64,000 nt of DNA, taken from NCBI GenBank assembly GCA_947648205.1, contig CANSNC010000003.1, positions 60,665 to 124,664 of the forward strand, in the 5' to 3' direction. Made by a program: the position numbers and the translations under genes. The stretch comes from an uncultured Mycoplasma sp. GTDB taxonomy: Bacteria > Bacillota_I > Bacilli_A > Mycoplasmatales > Mycoplasmoidaceae. Positions 43,248 to 55,038 of this stretch are shown here, in pieces; position 1 is the stretch's first letter, and each line of letters starts with the position of its first letter. A model generated the notes under the pieces. That model was not told where the DNA came from. It searched no databases and saw only the letters and a list, made by a program, of their open reading frames with translations.

Positions 43248-43275
43248 ATTATAATAATATACATTGGTTCAACAA
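43248..43275 (-). promoter_or_regulatory. sigma-70-type promoter for the candidate RNA
   Basis: On the minus strand TTGTTG (43275-43270), 16 bases, then a perfect TATAAT (43253-43248). Transcription would start near 43241, in front of the structured region and far from any start codon on this strand. Confidence 0.55.
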
Positions 43276-43471
43276 AAATCCACAAATAAAGAAATTTTTT
43301 TCAATTTTATAAATTTATAAATACATGTATGAAATTTTTGTAATTTAAAAGAATATTTATTAAATTTAACATTATTATTCTATATTTTAGCTTTCCCATC
43401 TTTACATTCATTTTTCTTTCATATATTATTAAGTAGTATATTAATTCAAAAAAATTTAGTGGGATAACAAA

Positions 43472-43879
43472 ATGTTAATTAAATCTAGAAATTGAGATGA
43501 TTTATATAGAAAAGAAAATGAAATCAATTCTTCAAAAGAAACAATTAGATATTTTGAAAGAGCAAATGATTCATCTCTTAAAAAAAATATTGAATCTTCA
43601 AAAAAAGTTGAATATCTTGAAAATTTAAGGGATCAGCTAATTTATGATTTTGAAGACAAATTTAAAATTTCTTTTGATGAAGCTAGAGAATTGGTTGAGT
43701 CATCAAATAATGCATCAAGATTTTATAATATGGATGAATATAATGAAATAATTGCTATTATAGATCAAATTAGCGGTGAAAAATTTTATATTTATCAAAG
43801 AAATAGACTTATTAATAAAAACAAAGAAGTTATAAGAGATATTAATAAATGAATTGATAAAGCTGAATCTGAAAGATAG
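43472..43879 (+). CDS. conserved-looking small coiled-coil protein, unknown
   Basis: A 135-residue soluble, strongly charged protein beginning MLIKSRNWDDLYRKENEINS. It has long helical stretches rich in Glu, Lys, Asn and Ile and no membrane segment or signal peptide. Two Trp residues are coded by TGA, so it vanishes under the standard code. The ribosome site is weak (GGGAT 9 bases before the ATG). It converges with the gene ending at 43891, only 11 bases away. I recognise no family. Confidence 0.6.
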
Positions 43880-43890
43880 TATACTTTAAT

Positions 43891-44667
43891 TTAAAAATCC
43901 ATTTCATTAAAAATAGACATCAAAACTCTGTCTATTTTTTTTATTTTATTTTGATATTCATTAAAAAGCAAATTTAAATTAATATCACTAAATATAAATG
44001 TAATACGGATATTTTTAATATTCAAATTGTTATTATTTTTTCCATTATCAAAATATATAGGGTCCATAATATTTAAATTTAAATGATTAATATAATTATT
44101 TATAAATTTATCTTTAATCAAATCATCATTAACACTAATTGCTAATTCAAAAAATTGAGATCAAAAACCAACTGTAGAATTTTTATATTTTTTATGTCAA
44201 TCAATATAATAACCATAAAACATTAAAATATTATTTAGTAAATTAATATAAAAAATAAAATAATTTTTACTGTTTTTTTCACTATATAAATTACATATTT
44301 TGGATGTAAAAAATGATATTGTTCCTTTGATATATCCATGTACATCAATATTTTCAAAAATAAAATTTATATATTCTTTTAATAAATTATTTAAAAATTT
44401 ATCATTTATTAAAGTTGAGTCATAAAAAAATTCTTTTACATCATTATTAGTTTCTGCAAAAACAATAGTTAAAATTTTTTCTAATAAATCTCTATCCACA
44501 TTAGAAGATAGCATACATTCTTTGTTAATAACTACATCTGAAAAAATTGAAATATATGAAAGAGTATTATCTTTAAAATCATATTGATTATTGTTTAATT
44601 TATTAGAAACTATTTCATTAAAAATATGTTCATCTTTTTTACTTAAAATAATTTGAATTTCATTCAT
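43891..44667 (-). CDS. hypothetical protein (258 residues)
   Basis: A cytoplasmic-looking protein beginning MNEIQIILSKKDEHIF, rich in Asn, Ile, Phe and Asp, without membrane segments or motifs I know. Its start codon follows directly on the stop of the gene upstream: the TAG of that gene forms part of TAGGAT, the apparent ribosome site, so translation is probably coupled. It is the second of a two-gene unit with 44674-45279. Confidence 0.6.
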
Positions 44668-44673
44668 AAAATC

Positions 44674-45279
44674 CTACATTTTTGCTTTTAATGCTCTCAT
44701 AAATTCTTCATCAGAAATTTCTTTGCCATTTAATAAATAAACATCATCATTTTCTTTATTAATTATCTCTAACACACTATTATTATCCAAAATGTCTGTA
44801 GATTTAATCCCATTTAAAAATGATAAATTCAATTCTTGTGTCTTTTCATTAATTGCATCTGAAACATCCATTAACTCTTTAGGAATTCATAAATCATCAT
44901 CAAAATTTGACATTTCATTTTTATCAAATTCTATATTATTTTCATTATTATTGAAATAAATTTCATCCAACTTATTAGTAAGTTCAGAAGTAAAATTATT
45001 AATGTCTCTTTGTTTTGAAACATTATCAGTAAAATTATTATTCTTAATATTTACTCTTTCAGATACACCACACAATTCATTAATTTCTTTTAATTTGTTT
45101 AGTGTATCTTGTGATAATCTATGATGATATTTATTGATTAAAATTTCCATAATATTTTTCAATCTCATATGAAACGATTGTAGTTCATTGCTCATATTAT
45201 AAATAAATTCTTTAGCCTTTTCTTCACCTTTAATTTTTTTAATATCATTATAAATTCTTTGCACATTTATCTTACTCAT
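44674..45279 (-). CDS. hypothetical protein (201 residues)
   Basis: Begins MSKINVQRIYNDIKKIKGEEKAKEF. The first half is helical and basic-acidic mixed; the second half is acidic with DEIYFN and FDDDLWIPKEL (Trp by TGA) and ends in an EISDEEFMRALKAKM helix. No known family. GGTGGGATATG, with GGTGGGA at about 4-8 bases, precedes the start. It forms a translationally coupled pair with the following gene. Function cannot be told from context. Confidence 0.6.
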
Positions 45280-45330
45280 ATCCCACCAATCAAAAGTAAT
45301 TATTTATTTTAAAATGAATTATCATTACAT

Positions 45331-45408
45331 TAATAATACATTATTTTAATACAAATCTAGATAAATAATTTCTCTTAACATGTATAAAATAATGTATTTA
45401 TTAGTTAC
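45331..45408. repeat. long-loop inverted repeat in a 179-base gap
   Basis: AATAATACATTATTTTA (about 45331-45347) pairs with TATAAAATAATGTATT (about 45389-45404) around a 45-base loop, between the end of the large lipoprotein gene (45459) and the start of the 201-residue protein gene. It could be an mRNA end structure or an operator. Confidence 0.35.
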
Positions 45409-45458
45409 TTTTTTATAACAAAAACTATCAGTGAATTAAAACATAATTTTCTTTTGGT

Positions 45459-48400
45459 TTATATAGATGGGATTTTAATTGCAATTCTTGGAGCAAAAAT
45501 TATTTTTGTAAACTTGTTGCTAAAACTATTTGCATTTGATTGATTTAAATCTAATACATATTCTGGTAATAAAACATTAACTTGATAAGCAAAAAAATCA
45601 ACTGATAATTCTATATTTAATTTAGTTTTTAAAAATATTTCAGCCAAAGAAGTTAAATCAGTTTCTTTAATTGAACCATCATTATTTTTTGTTTGTAATT
45701 TTACTCCTAAATTAATTGTTTTAGTAAAACCAAAATTAATCAATGGATTAATACTTATTTGTGTATTTTTAAAGTCAATTCCATTACCTAATGTAAATAA
45801 ATCATTTATGATTTTGTCTTTATTTTCATTTGATAATGTAACATATTGACTATTAATAACATCTGATTGTAAATCACCATTTGCAGATGATACATATTTA
45901 TAATTATATGTAGTTGGCAAGTTATTATATTGAATCATATTTTTATATTCATCAAATTTTATGCTCTTAAATTGAATGTTATTACTTACATTAATAATTT
46001 CATGAGTTAAATCTGTATCTAATCATTTAAAAGTTTTATTATAGTAATATGCATCATTTTGTTGATTAGCAATTTTTGAAATATCACACCCTTCAAAAAT
46101 GTGTGATATTGTAATTTTATTAGCAACTATTTTAGAAATTAGGTTAACTCCTATTTCTTTATTTTGTGTAGTTTGTTTGTTACTTCCTAATTCATATTTA
46201 ATATAAGCACCTAAATTTTTTGTGTCTTGATATTTATTCATAACATTATTTTCAGCATTATCTGTTTCATTATAATATTCTTTTAATAATAAAGAACTTA
46301 GTGAACTTGTAACAATTCCGTTATTAACATCAGCTTGTTCAAAATAATTTGTAATTTTCAAAATTGTACTAAATCCATGATATCAAGTTTTATTAATTTC
46401 TTTTTGTGAATATAACAATTTTCCATTGTCTGGTGTTATTTCCATAACAAAGTTATCATTTTCTAAAATTGTTATATTTTTTGGAAATAAAGCAAATAAT
46501 AGTCTTTCGAGATTAAGTCTGACATATTGCCCAACAGTATTGGCAGATCCAAGCACTGACAAATCAATTGAATCTTTATTTAATAACTTTGATAATTCTA
46601 AAAATATATCAGAAGGTAGATAATTTAAAATATTATTAATGTTAAAAGTATAAGAATTAATAAATATAATTTTTAATTTTAAATTAAAGTCTAAAGTATG
46701 TTTAACATTATCATATTTTATATCTTTTCCTTCAACTTTACTATATTCAGTAACCACTTTATAATTTGACGAATTTGATAAATAGTTTAAAGCATTAGAT
46801 ATCTCTTTTACAGCTATTTTTAAATTTTCAATATTAAAGTGTTTTTTATTCAACTCATTTGAATATATTTGATTTAAAATACTATAAATTATATTTGTAC
46901 TATCAGTACCAATATTAATCCCAAATCCATTTAATATGATAATTAAATTATCCATAAATCATCATTTTGTTTCCCCATTATCTAAAATTTGCATTTTAAA
47001 TAATTTTTCTAAAACAGGTTCAGCAAAATTAACACTTCCTTTTGATAAATCAGTTTTTCCATTTACATCCTTTTCTCTAATTGTTAACTCACTATAAATA
47101 TTAATAATTGCTCTAAATGCATTAACATCAATTTTTATATTAAATTTATTTAAAATACTATTTAGTGAATCAAAATTTTCAATTAAAATTCAATCAATTA
47201 AATCCAATATATATGGATTGCCATCTTTCACTAAAATTTCATTTTGATATTCACCAAGCATAACATCAATTAGTTTTAAAATAAATATTTTTAGAGGATC
47301 ATTATCATCATTAAGAAACATATTTATTGTTTTCTTTAATCCTAAAACTTCATCATATGTCATGTTAGGTTTTATTTTTGCTAACACTAAATCAACCAAA
47401 TCAGTTAAATTTCATAGAACATCTTTTAACAAAAATTTTAATAAATTAGAAATATTATCTCTGTTTTCATACAATATATCTACAACACCTTTACCAGTAT
47501 AAAAACTTTTTAATAATTCTTTTGAAATATTTAAAACTTCTTTTGGTAAGAAATTTAATTCAGACAAAATATTGTAAAATGGGTTTGATAAATCATACAA
47601 AAATTTATCTAATGAAGGATTGGAATCTAGTGATTTAAAAACAAAAGATAATTCAGGAAGTATTTTGGAAATTAAAGTAGAATATTTTAATATTTCTGAT
47701 TCTATATTATCTTTAATTAACGATTCATCTAAATTATTTAAAAATGATTTTGCATTTTCATCTACTTGTGTAAAATTGGTATTGTCTGTTAAATTCAAAA
47801 ATTCCATTGGATAAGCAAAACTACTAGATGCATTTGTTGGATTAAATTTGCCTTGATAAAAATTATTATCATTAATATATGCTTCAACATAATTAAGATT
47901 TCAACCAAAAAAATACTTATTATTAAAAACATTTATAATATTTTCAATTTTTTGTCTCTTTGCTTTAATTGAAAATAATAAAGGAACGTTGGGTAATAAT
48001 TCAATTTTTTTATCAAAAATTGTAATTGTTCTGACTTCATTTTTAATATTGGTAAATTTAAAAGTAAAGTCAAATTCAATGTAATCATCTTTTTTATTAT
48101 TCACTAAATTATTTATTGATTCATATGCTAAATTATTATTGATTATTTCTATATCAAAAGATTTATTGTTAGAACTATATAATTGGAAAATAGAATGATA
48201 AATATCTTTTTGAAATAATTCTTTATTTGGCATAATTATTTTTTTACTAAATTGATCACCATCAATAGATAAATTATAGTTATTAACATATTCATAGTAA
48301 TTAAAGGATTTTAAAAATTCGTCTTTATTTATCAATGATTGGCTTTGTAAAGTATGTTCTATTAATGAACCTCTTTCATTAATATATCTATAATTACCAT

Positions 48401-48671
48401 TTTCATCAACACTTGATAATTGATAATCCTTATATGTTATTAAATTATTAACAACATTAAGATGAATATAATTATTATCAATAGAATTTTTCATGTCTTG
48501 AAATTCTTTTGGTAATACACCAACCATATTATTTATGTTAGTATTATCATCAATTACATTTCCATTATTATAGTCTAAAGTACTTTTACAAGATGTTAAT
48601 AATGGTGTTGTGATAGATGAAAATAAAGCAAGTGAGCTAAATAACAAACTTTTGTTTATTTTCTTTTTCAT
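45459..48671 (-). CDS. large surface lipoprotein (1070 residues), unknown function
   Basis: Begins MKKKINKSLLFSSLALFSS and has the lipobox LLTSC near residue 28, so it is anchored to the membrane by a lipid and faces outward. The body is Asn-, Asp-, Ile-, Leu- and Lys-rich without membrane segments. One frame runs unbroken with many Trp absent or TGA-coded. AAAGGAT precedes the start. No family is recognised. Size and composition suit an adhesin-like or antigenic lipoprotein of mycoplasmas, but nothing specific shows this. It stands alone between nrdA and a hypothetical pair. Confidence 0.72.
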
Positions 48672-48744
48672 TAATACATCCTTTATAAGTTATTATGCAT
48701 AAAATATATATCTAAATATATGCAATTGCAAGAATAAGGATAAT

Positions 48745-48786
48745 TAATTAAAAAACATTGAAATGTATTTTTACATTCCAATGTTT
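48745..48786 (-). terminator. terminator of the nrdB-nrdA operon
   Basis: Near-perfect 15-bp stem 48753-48767 with 48772-48786 (AAACATTGAAATGTA / TACATTCCAATGTTT) and T run on the minus strand, just behind the stop at 48806. Confidence 0.85.
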
Positions 48787-48805
48787 CAATTAGATATAGA
48801 TTAAA

Positions 48806-51142
48806 TTATGTACAACTTTCACATATATCTTCTATTACATCTTTTTCTGTCTTACAGTAATAATAAGTTTTAATTCCCAATTCAAATCCATATATATGAT
48901 ATAAAGTAAAATCTGTTAATGATGTAATTTTTTTAAAATATGAGTTTATTGATTGTGCCTGATCCAAATATATTTGTCTAATTGCAGCAAGTTTTAATAA
49001 AGCATATTGATTACAATCAGTTGCTATTTTATAGTAATTAGAATTTTTTCTAATATTTGGAGCTAAAGTAGGCAAATTAATTTTTCCATCTTCTTTATAA
49101 AAAAAGTGTTGTATAGGTTCAATGCTTTCAGTGGCATTAATTGCCTTACCGCTTGTTGCTGTTGGAGCAATAGCCATAAGTTGAGCATTTCTCAAACCAT
49201 ATTGTCTTATTTGAGAAGCTAGTTGCTTTCATCTATTTACATCAGGTTGGTAATCTGTTAATTTTAATGCTCTTTTATTTGCAACAAACAAAGGTAACTG
49301 TCCTTTTGCTCATTTTGATTCAGCAAACTTAATGTATCTTCCTTTTTCTTTAGCTAATTTAAGTGATGCATTTATAATCATAAAACTTCAATTGTCAAAT
49401 AATTTATGTGTTTCTTCTAATGCTTCTTTAGTATCTATTGTTATTTTTTTAAGCGCTAAATAATTTGCATAATTCAAAACACCAATACCTAAATAACGAT
49501 AATTTTTATTAGTTATTCTACCTTCTTGAACAGGATAATCAGCAATATCAATTGTATTATCCATTCCTCTTACAACAATATCAATAATATCTTGTTGTTT
49601 TTTTATTTCTTCAAAACATCATTTAGCTAAATTAATAGAAGCTAAATTACATAATGAAATTTCACCAGCAGAATATTCTTTAGATATTTTAATATTTCCT
49701 GTTTCCATATTCATATTAGATGATTCGCCTAATAATTTAGACTCTCTAGAAGGAAGCACTATTTCACAACATAAGTTAGATGAATTTATATATCTATTTA
49801 ACATTGATGTTTCATTAACATTTTCCTCATGAAACATATAAATATTTCCTGTTTCAGCACGTTCTTTTAACAACATTTCCATTACTTTTCTAGCAGGAAT
49901 AATCTTCTTTTTAATAGATTTATTTTCTTCATATTTTATATATTCTTCCTCAAATTCTTTTCCAAATTTACCAATTAAATTTGGCACATCATTGGGATTA
50001 AATAAACTAACGTCTTTATTTGATAAAACTCTTTTTATTAATAAATCATTAATTTTTACAGAATATTTTAATTGTCTTGCTCTATTTTCTTCAGTACCAC
50101 TATTATTTTTTAAAACAACAAGCTCTTCAAAATTTGCATGTCATCACTGAAAATAAATACAACAAACTCCAGGTCTTGTAGCACCTTGATTAAATGCTTT
50201 GATTGTAGATTCAATTATTTTTAAAAATGGTACAGGCCCAGATGAAAATCCATTATTACCCAAAATGTAACTTCCACTTGATCTAATTTCAGATACATCT
50301 ATTGCATTACCACCTTTGTATTTTGAGTATATTGCAATATCTTTTATTGCATCCATTATGCTATGTGCATCATCTCCCATTTTTGACAAAACACAACTTG
50401 ATAATTGTTGTTTTAAAGTACCAGCATTTAACATAATTGGAGTAGCTAATGTAAAGTAATGTTCTGAAACATATTTATAAAATTTTTTAACTAAATCCAA
50501 TCTAATATTTTTTGGTTCTTTATAAAACAAAGTTAAAGCAATTCTCATATATGCATGCTGTGGAAGTTCTAATTTTTTATTCTTAGTATAGTTTAAACAA
50601 TATTTAGAATAAAAAGTATATAAAGATTTATATGTAAATAAATGATCATTATCAATATTAATTATTTTAGATAATTCATTTATCTCATCTTCTGTATATG
50701 ATTCAAAAACTTCTTTTTTATAAACAGAATATGATAATCCTTTTTTAACAACTTCTAAATAATCTGGGTACTTAGTTTTATCTTTAATATGTCATGCATC
50801 ATGATAAATTTTTAATAAATATAACTTTGCAGCTATCATTTCATATTGTGGATAAATTCTACTAATATTATTAACAGCTGTTTTAATTAATTCATCATAT
50901 ACATCACTAATTTTTATCTTATTATATAGTTTAATTTTTGTAGAATCCAATAATAAATTTGCAAATATTTCTTTATTATCACATGCTCACATACATACCT
51001 TTTTCATTTTTTCTGGCATGTATTTTTCTTCTCTACCGTCTCTTTTAATAACAATTATCTCATTTGGGTCATATTCTTTATCTCTTATATTTATTAATTC
51101 AGAATTTTCCAAAATTGATAATTTTACTCTATTAGAATCCAC
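48806..51142 (-). CDS. nrdA: ribonucleoside-diphosphate reductase, large (alpha) subunit, class Ia type
   Basis: A 778-residue enzyme that reduces ribonucleotides for DNA synthesis. Residues about 29-110 form an ATP-cone (VIKRDGREEKY), the allosteric activity domain found in NrdA and missing from typical NrdE. Active-site features: SSCVL with the first Cys near residue 250, SNLCCEI with the N-x-C-x-E triad, SLCNLASINLA with the second Cys, a YYY run near the C-terminus, and a terminal CESCT redox pair. VLKNNSGTEENRARQ and FNPNDVPNL match E. coli NrdA. GTG is the start, overlapping the nrdB stop as TAGTG, with GAGAGG upstream. No nrdI gene accompanies it. Confidence 0.88.
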
Positions 51143-52284
51143 TATTTAGCCTCTCTAATAAATAATTCTTTTAATAATTTTTCAAGATCTTTATCAGCAT
51201 AATCCATTTCCATTGTACCAATGTTGTAATTTAAAGCTGTTGCTTCTTGTTGAGCAGTATTATCTTTATTAATATCTTTATATGTATTAAATCAATCAAC
51301 AATATCAGTTTTTCTAACATCTTTATATAATGGATCTAAGCCTATTCTTCTTAATCTGTCATTTGCATAATATTCCATAAAGTTTTTAAACACTTCTTTA
51401 GTTAATGATGGAATAGGTCCAAAACTTAATAGATAATCTCCTCATGCAAGTTCATCTTTAACAATATCTTTAACAATTTGATATGTTGTTTCTTCAAATC
51501 ATCTTTCTTTGAATAAATGACTAAAACCTTCTTCAGGTATTTTCTTTAAAATATTGATTAAACCACCCACAACAGCAACATGCATATCTTCATCAAAGTT
51601 GATTAATTTAATGATCTTTGTTACTCCAGGAATAGCATCTTGATATGCATTATTAACCATATATGTAACCATAAATGATATGTAGAATTTTAAACCTTCT
51701 AAAAAGAAAATGTGTACTAATAAAATTAAAATCTTCTTTTTAGCATCTTCATCAGTTAGTTTTATTTTCCCTTCAATATAACCTTTGATAATTGAATATG
51801 CTTCAATTTCTTTATCAGTTCTGTGTTTTATCTGAGGTATTTTATAAATTCTATTAAATATCTCAGTAGCATTAGATGGGAACATTTCTCTTAATATATG
51901 CGAATAAGACAATGAATGTATTAATTCAAAATATGCCTGTGATTTAAATACAGCTTCTCATTCACTGGATGAGACAAGTTCTGACATACAACTATCTAAT
52001 CCTCTATTTTGAACACTATCCATAAATGTTTGAAATAACAAATTATTTATAACAACTTCTTTTATATGATCTGGTAGATCTTTAAAATTTTCTCTATCAG
52101 TTATCATACTAATTTCTTCAGGTGTCCAAAATGCTTGACGCATAGATCTTTCAATTACTTTAGCAAAAGGATGTTTATATACATCATATCTTTGAAAACC
52201 ATTATATTCACCCAAAAATATTCGTATATCTTTAATTGCTACTTCTTTATCAAGATCAACAATCTTTTTTTCTTCAAATTTCAT
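51142..52284 (-). CDS. nrdB: ribonucleoside-diphosphate reductase, small (beta) subunit
   Basis: A 380-residue radical-generating subunit. All expected di-iron ligands are present: Asp89 (FMDS), Glu120 and His123 with radical Tyr127 (FELIHSLSYSH), Glu196 (FLEGLKF), Glu232 and His235 (FDEDMH). AFWTPEEISM holds the Trp of the radical path. Sequence is closer to E. coli NrdB (FFWRPEEVDVSRDR) than to NrdF. So it is not the metal-free class Ie variant described from some mollicutes. GAAAGGAAA precedes the ATG. Translationally coupled to nrdA. Confidence 0.88.
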
Positions 52285-52518
52285 ATTTATTTTTCCTTTC
52301 TTTTTTATAAAACTAATATATTTTTTATACTAGTGCGATATTAATATAACATAATAATAAAATTGATTTAAAAGTATTATAAAATAATTAAATTTTACAT
52401 TTTCGAGCACATTTTAAGGTTGATATTAATTAATATATTACTTATGTATAGTTACATGAAAAAATTAAAAATAACCCTTTTAAAATTAAAAATAAGATAT
52501 TTTAATGTTTCATAACAA

Positions 52519-52544
52519 TAAAAAAACAAGCAATTAATGCTTGT
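52519..52544 (-). terminator. terminator of the 766-residue acidic protein gene
   Basis: Perfect 7-bp stem 52526-52532 with 52538-52544 (ACAAGCA / TGCTTGT), T run on the minus strand. Confidence 0.75.
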
Positions 52545-52552
52545 TTAAATTA

Positions 52553-54853
52553 TTATTTTCTTTTCATACCTTGTTTTTCAATAACAGAATTTGTCATAGT
52601 TAATAATCTATCAATTGATTTTAAAATAACCATATTAGCAGCTGTTGCTACAGTATATTTTCTAAAAAGATTAGGTCTTTTCATTTTTCTGATTTGTTCT
52701 TCAACTGATGGGTATATTTCATTTTTAACAATGAATTCTTTATCACTATTCAATGATGAAGTGTCAAATTCAGCTTGATGTCATTGAGGTGTTTCTTCAA
52801 ATAATTTATCTTGTTTTGTAGATCAAGATGGTAATTCTTTTTCAACTATTGAATCAATATTACTATAGTCTTCAAAAACAGTTTCTAATTTTTCTTCAAA
52901 AACTTCTGGTTGAATATAACTTGCTACTGTATATGATGAATAATCTAATGGTTGTACTTCATCTGTTGTATCAATAATTGGTGCATATTTATATTCATCA
53001 TCAACTAGATCTTCATTGTTAGTGATTTCTTCAGTCAATTCATTGTCTATTGTGAAATATTCTTCATCAACTATATTGTTATCTACTATAACTTCATTAT
53101 TGATATTTTCTTCTTCTCTTTTTGCCAATTCATTATCTAATAGCAAAAATTCTTCTTCATCATCTTCTGGAACATATTCAATAGTAATATCATCAATTCT
53201 TAATTCTGTAGAATCAAAATCGCCTTTAACTGGAGATGTAACTTCAATGTCTTCAATATTCATTAATGAATTTACTTCATCATCCACATTTATTGATGGA
53301 AAAGATGATTGAAAAGTAATAGATTGACTTTCTTCATCATTGTCATCATTATTAAAGTTAATTAATTCCAATATATCTTCTTGATTGTTTGCTTCTTGAT
53401 CATCTATATTGTTAATATCAAAAGTTTCAAAAGAAGGGACTTCAATATTAATTAGTTCCTCTTCTTTTTCTTCAATTAAAGAATCATTTTTAGAATTATT
53501 ATCTTTTAATTCATCTAAACTAATTTTTATTTCATCTGTATTTGTTGATTTTTCTTGAACAAAATCAAAATCAAATAAATCCTTTTTATCACTATCAAAA
53601 TTGTTAACTAAACTAGGAATTTCTTTATCTGAATTTAAAATAGTTTCATCAAAAATTACTTGCTTTTGTTCATTGTCTTCTTGAAGTTTAGTTACATCAA
53701 AATTAACACTACCAGAATCATCAAAAATTACTTGTTCATTTGAGTCAACTATAATTTCTTTTTTATTGTTTAAATTTTCTTTATATTCCTGACTTTTTAA
53801 AGTGATACCTTCCATTGAAACAAATTCATGATTTTCAACACTTGGAATTTCTTCTTTTTGTTCAGAAAAATCAAAAATTTCATTTTCTAATGATGAAATA
53901 TTTTCAAAATATGATTCTTCATTAAAACTTTGTTCATTTATTTCAATATCATATAAATTATCACATTCTTCATTATTTAATGAGTCACCAACAATAACAC
54001 TTGATTGTTCATTAAATGTTGGTTGATTAATTTCAATATCATAACTAGTATTTAGATTATCTAAACTAAATTTATCATTAAAAAATTCACCCTCTAATGA
54101 TCCTGTATCATTTGTTTCTAATGAACTATCATCAAGAACAAAATCATTTAAATATTGATTATCAACTACAGCTGTTTCATCAAATAATTCAGTATCTAAA
54201 TTATCTAACAATTGCATATTTTCTAATTTATTTAAATCTTTTTCAAGATTATTTTCTGTCTTTATCTCTTCAATAAAAACTTTTTCATTATCTGATTCTT
54301 CATTTTCTTTCTTAATTTCATTTTCTTTATTAAAATCATCTAAAAAACTATTTGACATACATTCCTCTTTTTCTTGTTGACTACAACATTTTTTATTATT
54401 ATTTTTTTTATTATTTGTTTTTTTGAATTTTACACTCAATTCAATTTCATTAAACCCATCTAAATTTAAATCTGGTATTTCATTTAAATTCTTGAAATCA
54501 AAATCAAATGATTCATTTATGTCATCAGTTAAATCTTCTAAATTAATTTTATTATTATCATCAGAAAGTTCTTCAATAATTTCAAATTCATTTGTTACAA
54601 AAGTTTCATCTTTTTCATCAATAGAATTATCAATTATTTCATTATCAATTGAATTTATATCATTATCTAATAATAGAGGTTGTAATTCAATTTCATCATC
54701 ATTAGAAGAATCGAAAGAAAAATCAATTGATTTAGTATCACATGAGTTGGCTTTTCTTAATTCACAATTACATGTATGTTCTACATTGCTAAATAATTCT
54801 TTTAATTCATTATCTTTTTCTTTATTTTTTTGCTTATTGTCAAATTTTGACAT
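52553..54853 (-). CDS. acidic low-complexity protein (766 residues), relative in style of the 1102-residue protein
   Basis: Begins MSKFDNKQKNKEKDNELKEL. Near residue 27 there is a CNCELRKANSC cluster, and near residue 153 a KKCCSQQEKEEC cluster within a Lys/Asn run: unusual Cys density for a mycoplasma. The middle ~550 residues are Asp-, Glu-, Asn- and Ser-rich; a unit with YDIEINxxxFNE occurs twice near residues 275-310. The C-terminal ~75 residues are basic and look folded (RPNLFRKYTVATAANMV, ending KGMKRK-like). There is no signal peptide or membrane segment, so it is cytoplasmic. AGGAGATC precedes the ATG. A scaffold or cytoskeletal role is inference from composition and size. Confidence 0.75.
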
Positions 54854-54886
54854 ATCTGATCTCCTACTTCAAAATGCAGATTACTA

Positions 54887-54928
54887 ATACATAGACATAC
54901 AGTATTGAAATATGCACAGTCTATGTAT
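54887..54928 (-). promoter_or_regulatory. inverted repeat at the promoter of the 766-residue acidic protein gene
   Basis: ATACATAGAC (54887-54896) and GTCTATGTAT (54919-54928) form a perfect 10-bp inverted repeat with a 22-base loop, 34-75 bases upstream of the start. A -35-like TTGTTT and -10-like TATACAT on the minus strand place the upstream half at the -10 region. It could be an operator or a hairpin at the mRNA 5' end. Confidence 0.45.
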
Positions 54929-54970
54929 AAATTCTATCATTTTGAAAAAACAAATTCCACAACTAATAAA

Positions 54971-54998
54971 AAATTTTTGAATCAAAATTCAATTTTTG
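54971..54998 (-). terminator. terminator of the DUF31 protease gene
   Basis: Stem of about 11 bp (AAATTTTTGAAT / ATTCAATTTTTG) with one bulge, T-rich on the minus strand, about 40 bases behind the stop at 55039. Confidence 0.55.
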
Positions 54999-55038
54999 TG
55001 ATATAGCATGTTTTTAAAAATTTATAGTCTAAAAGAAA

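Noticed and set aside
42878..43260. SAM riboswitch, RNase P RNA or tmRNA upstream of metK
   Set aside because: None of the conserved sequence elements of these RNAs is present; the structure was kept as an unassigned RNA.
48806..52284. Metal-free class Ie ribonucleotide reductase known from some mollicutes
   Set aside because: All carboxylate and His ligands and the radical Tyr are intact in the small subunit.
54423..54887. 154-residue Ser-rich plus-strand frame
   Set aside because: Antisense of the Asp/Glu-rich acidic protein gene; Ser-rich shadows are expected opposite GAT/GAA codons.
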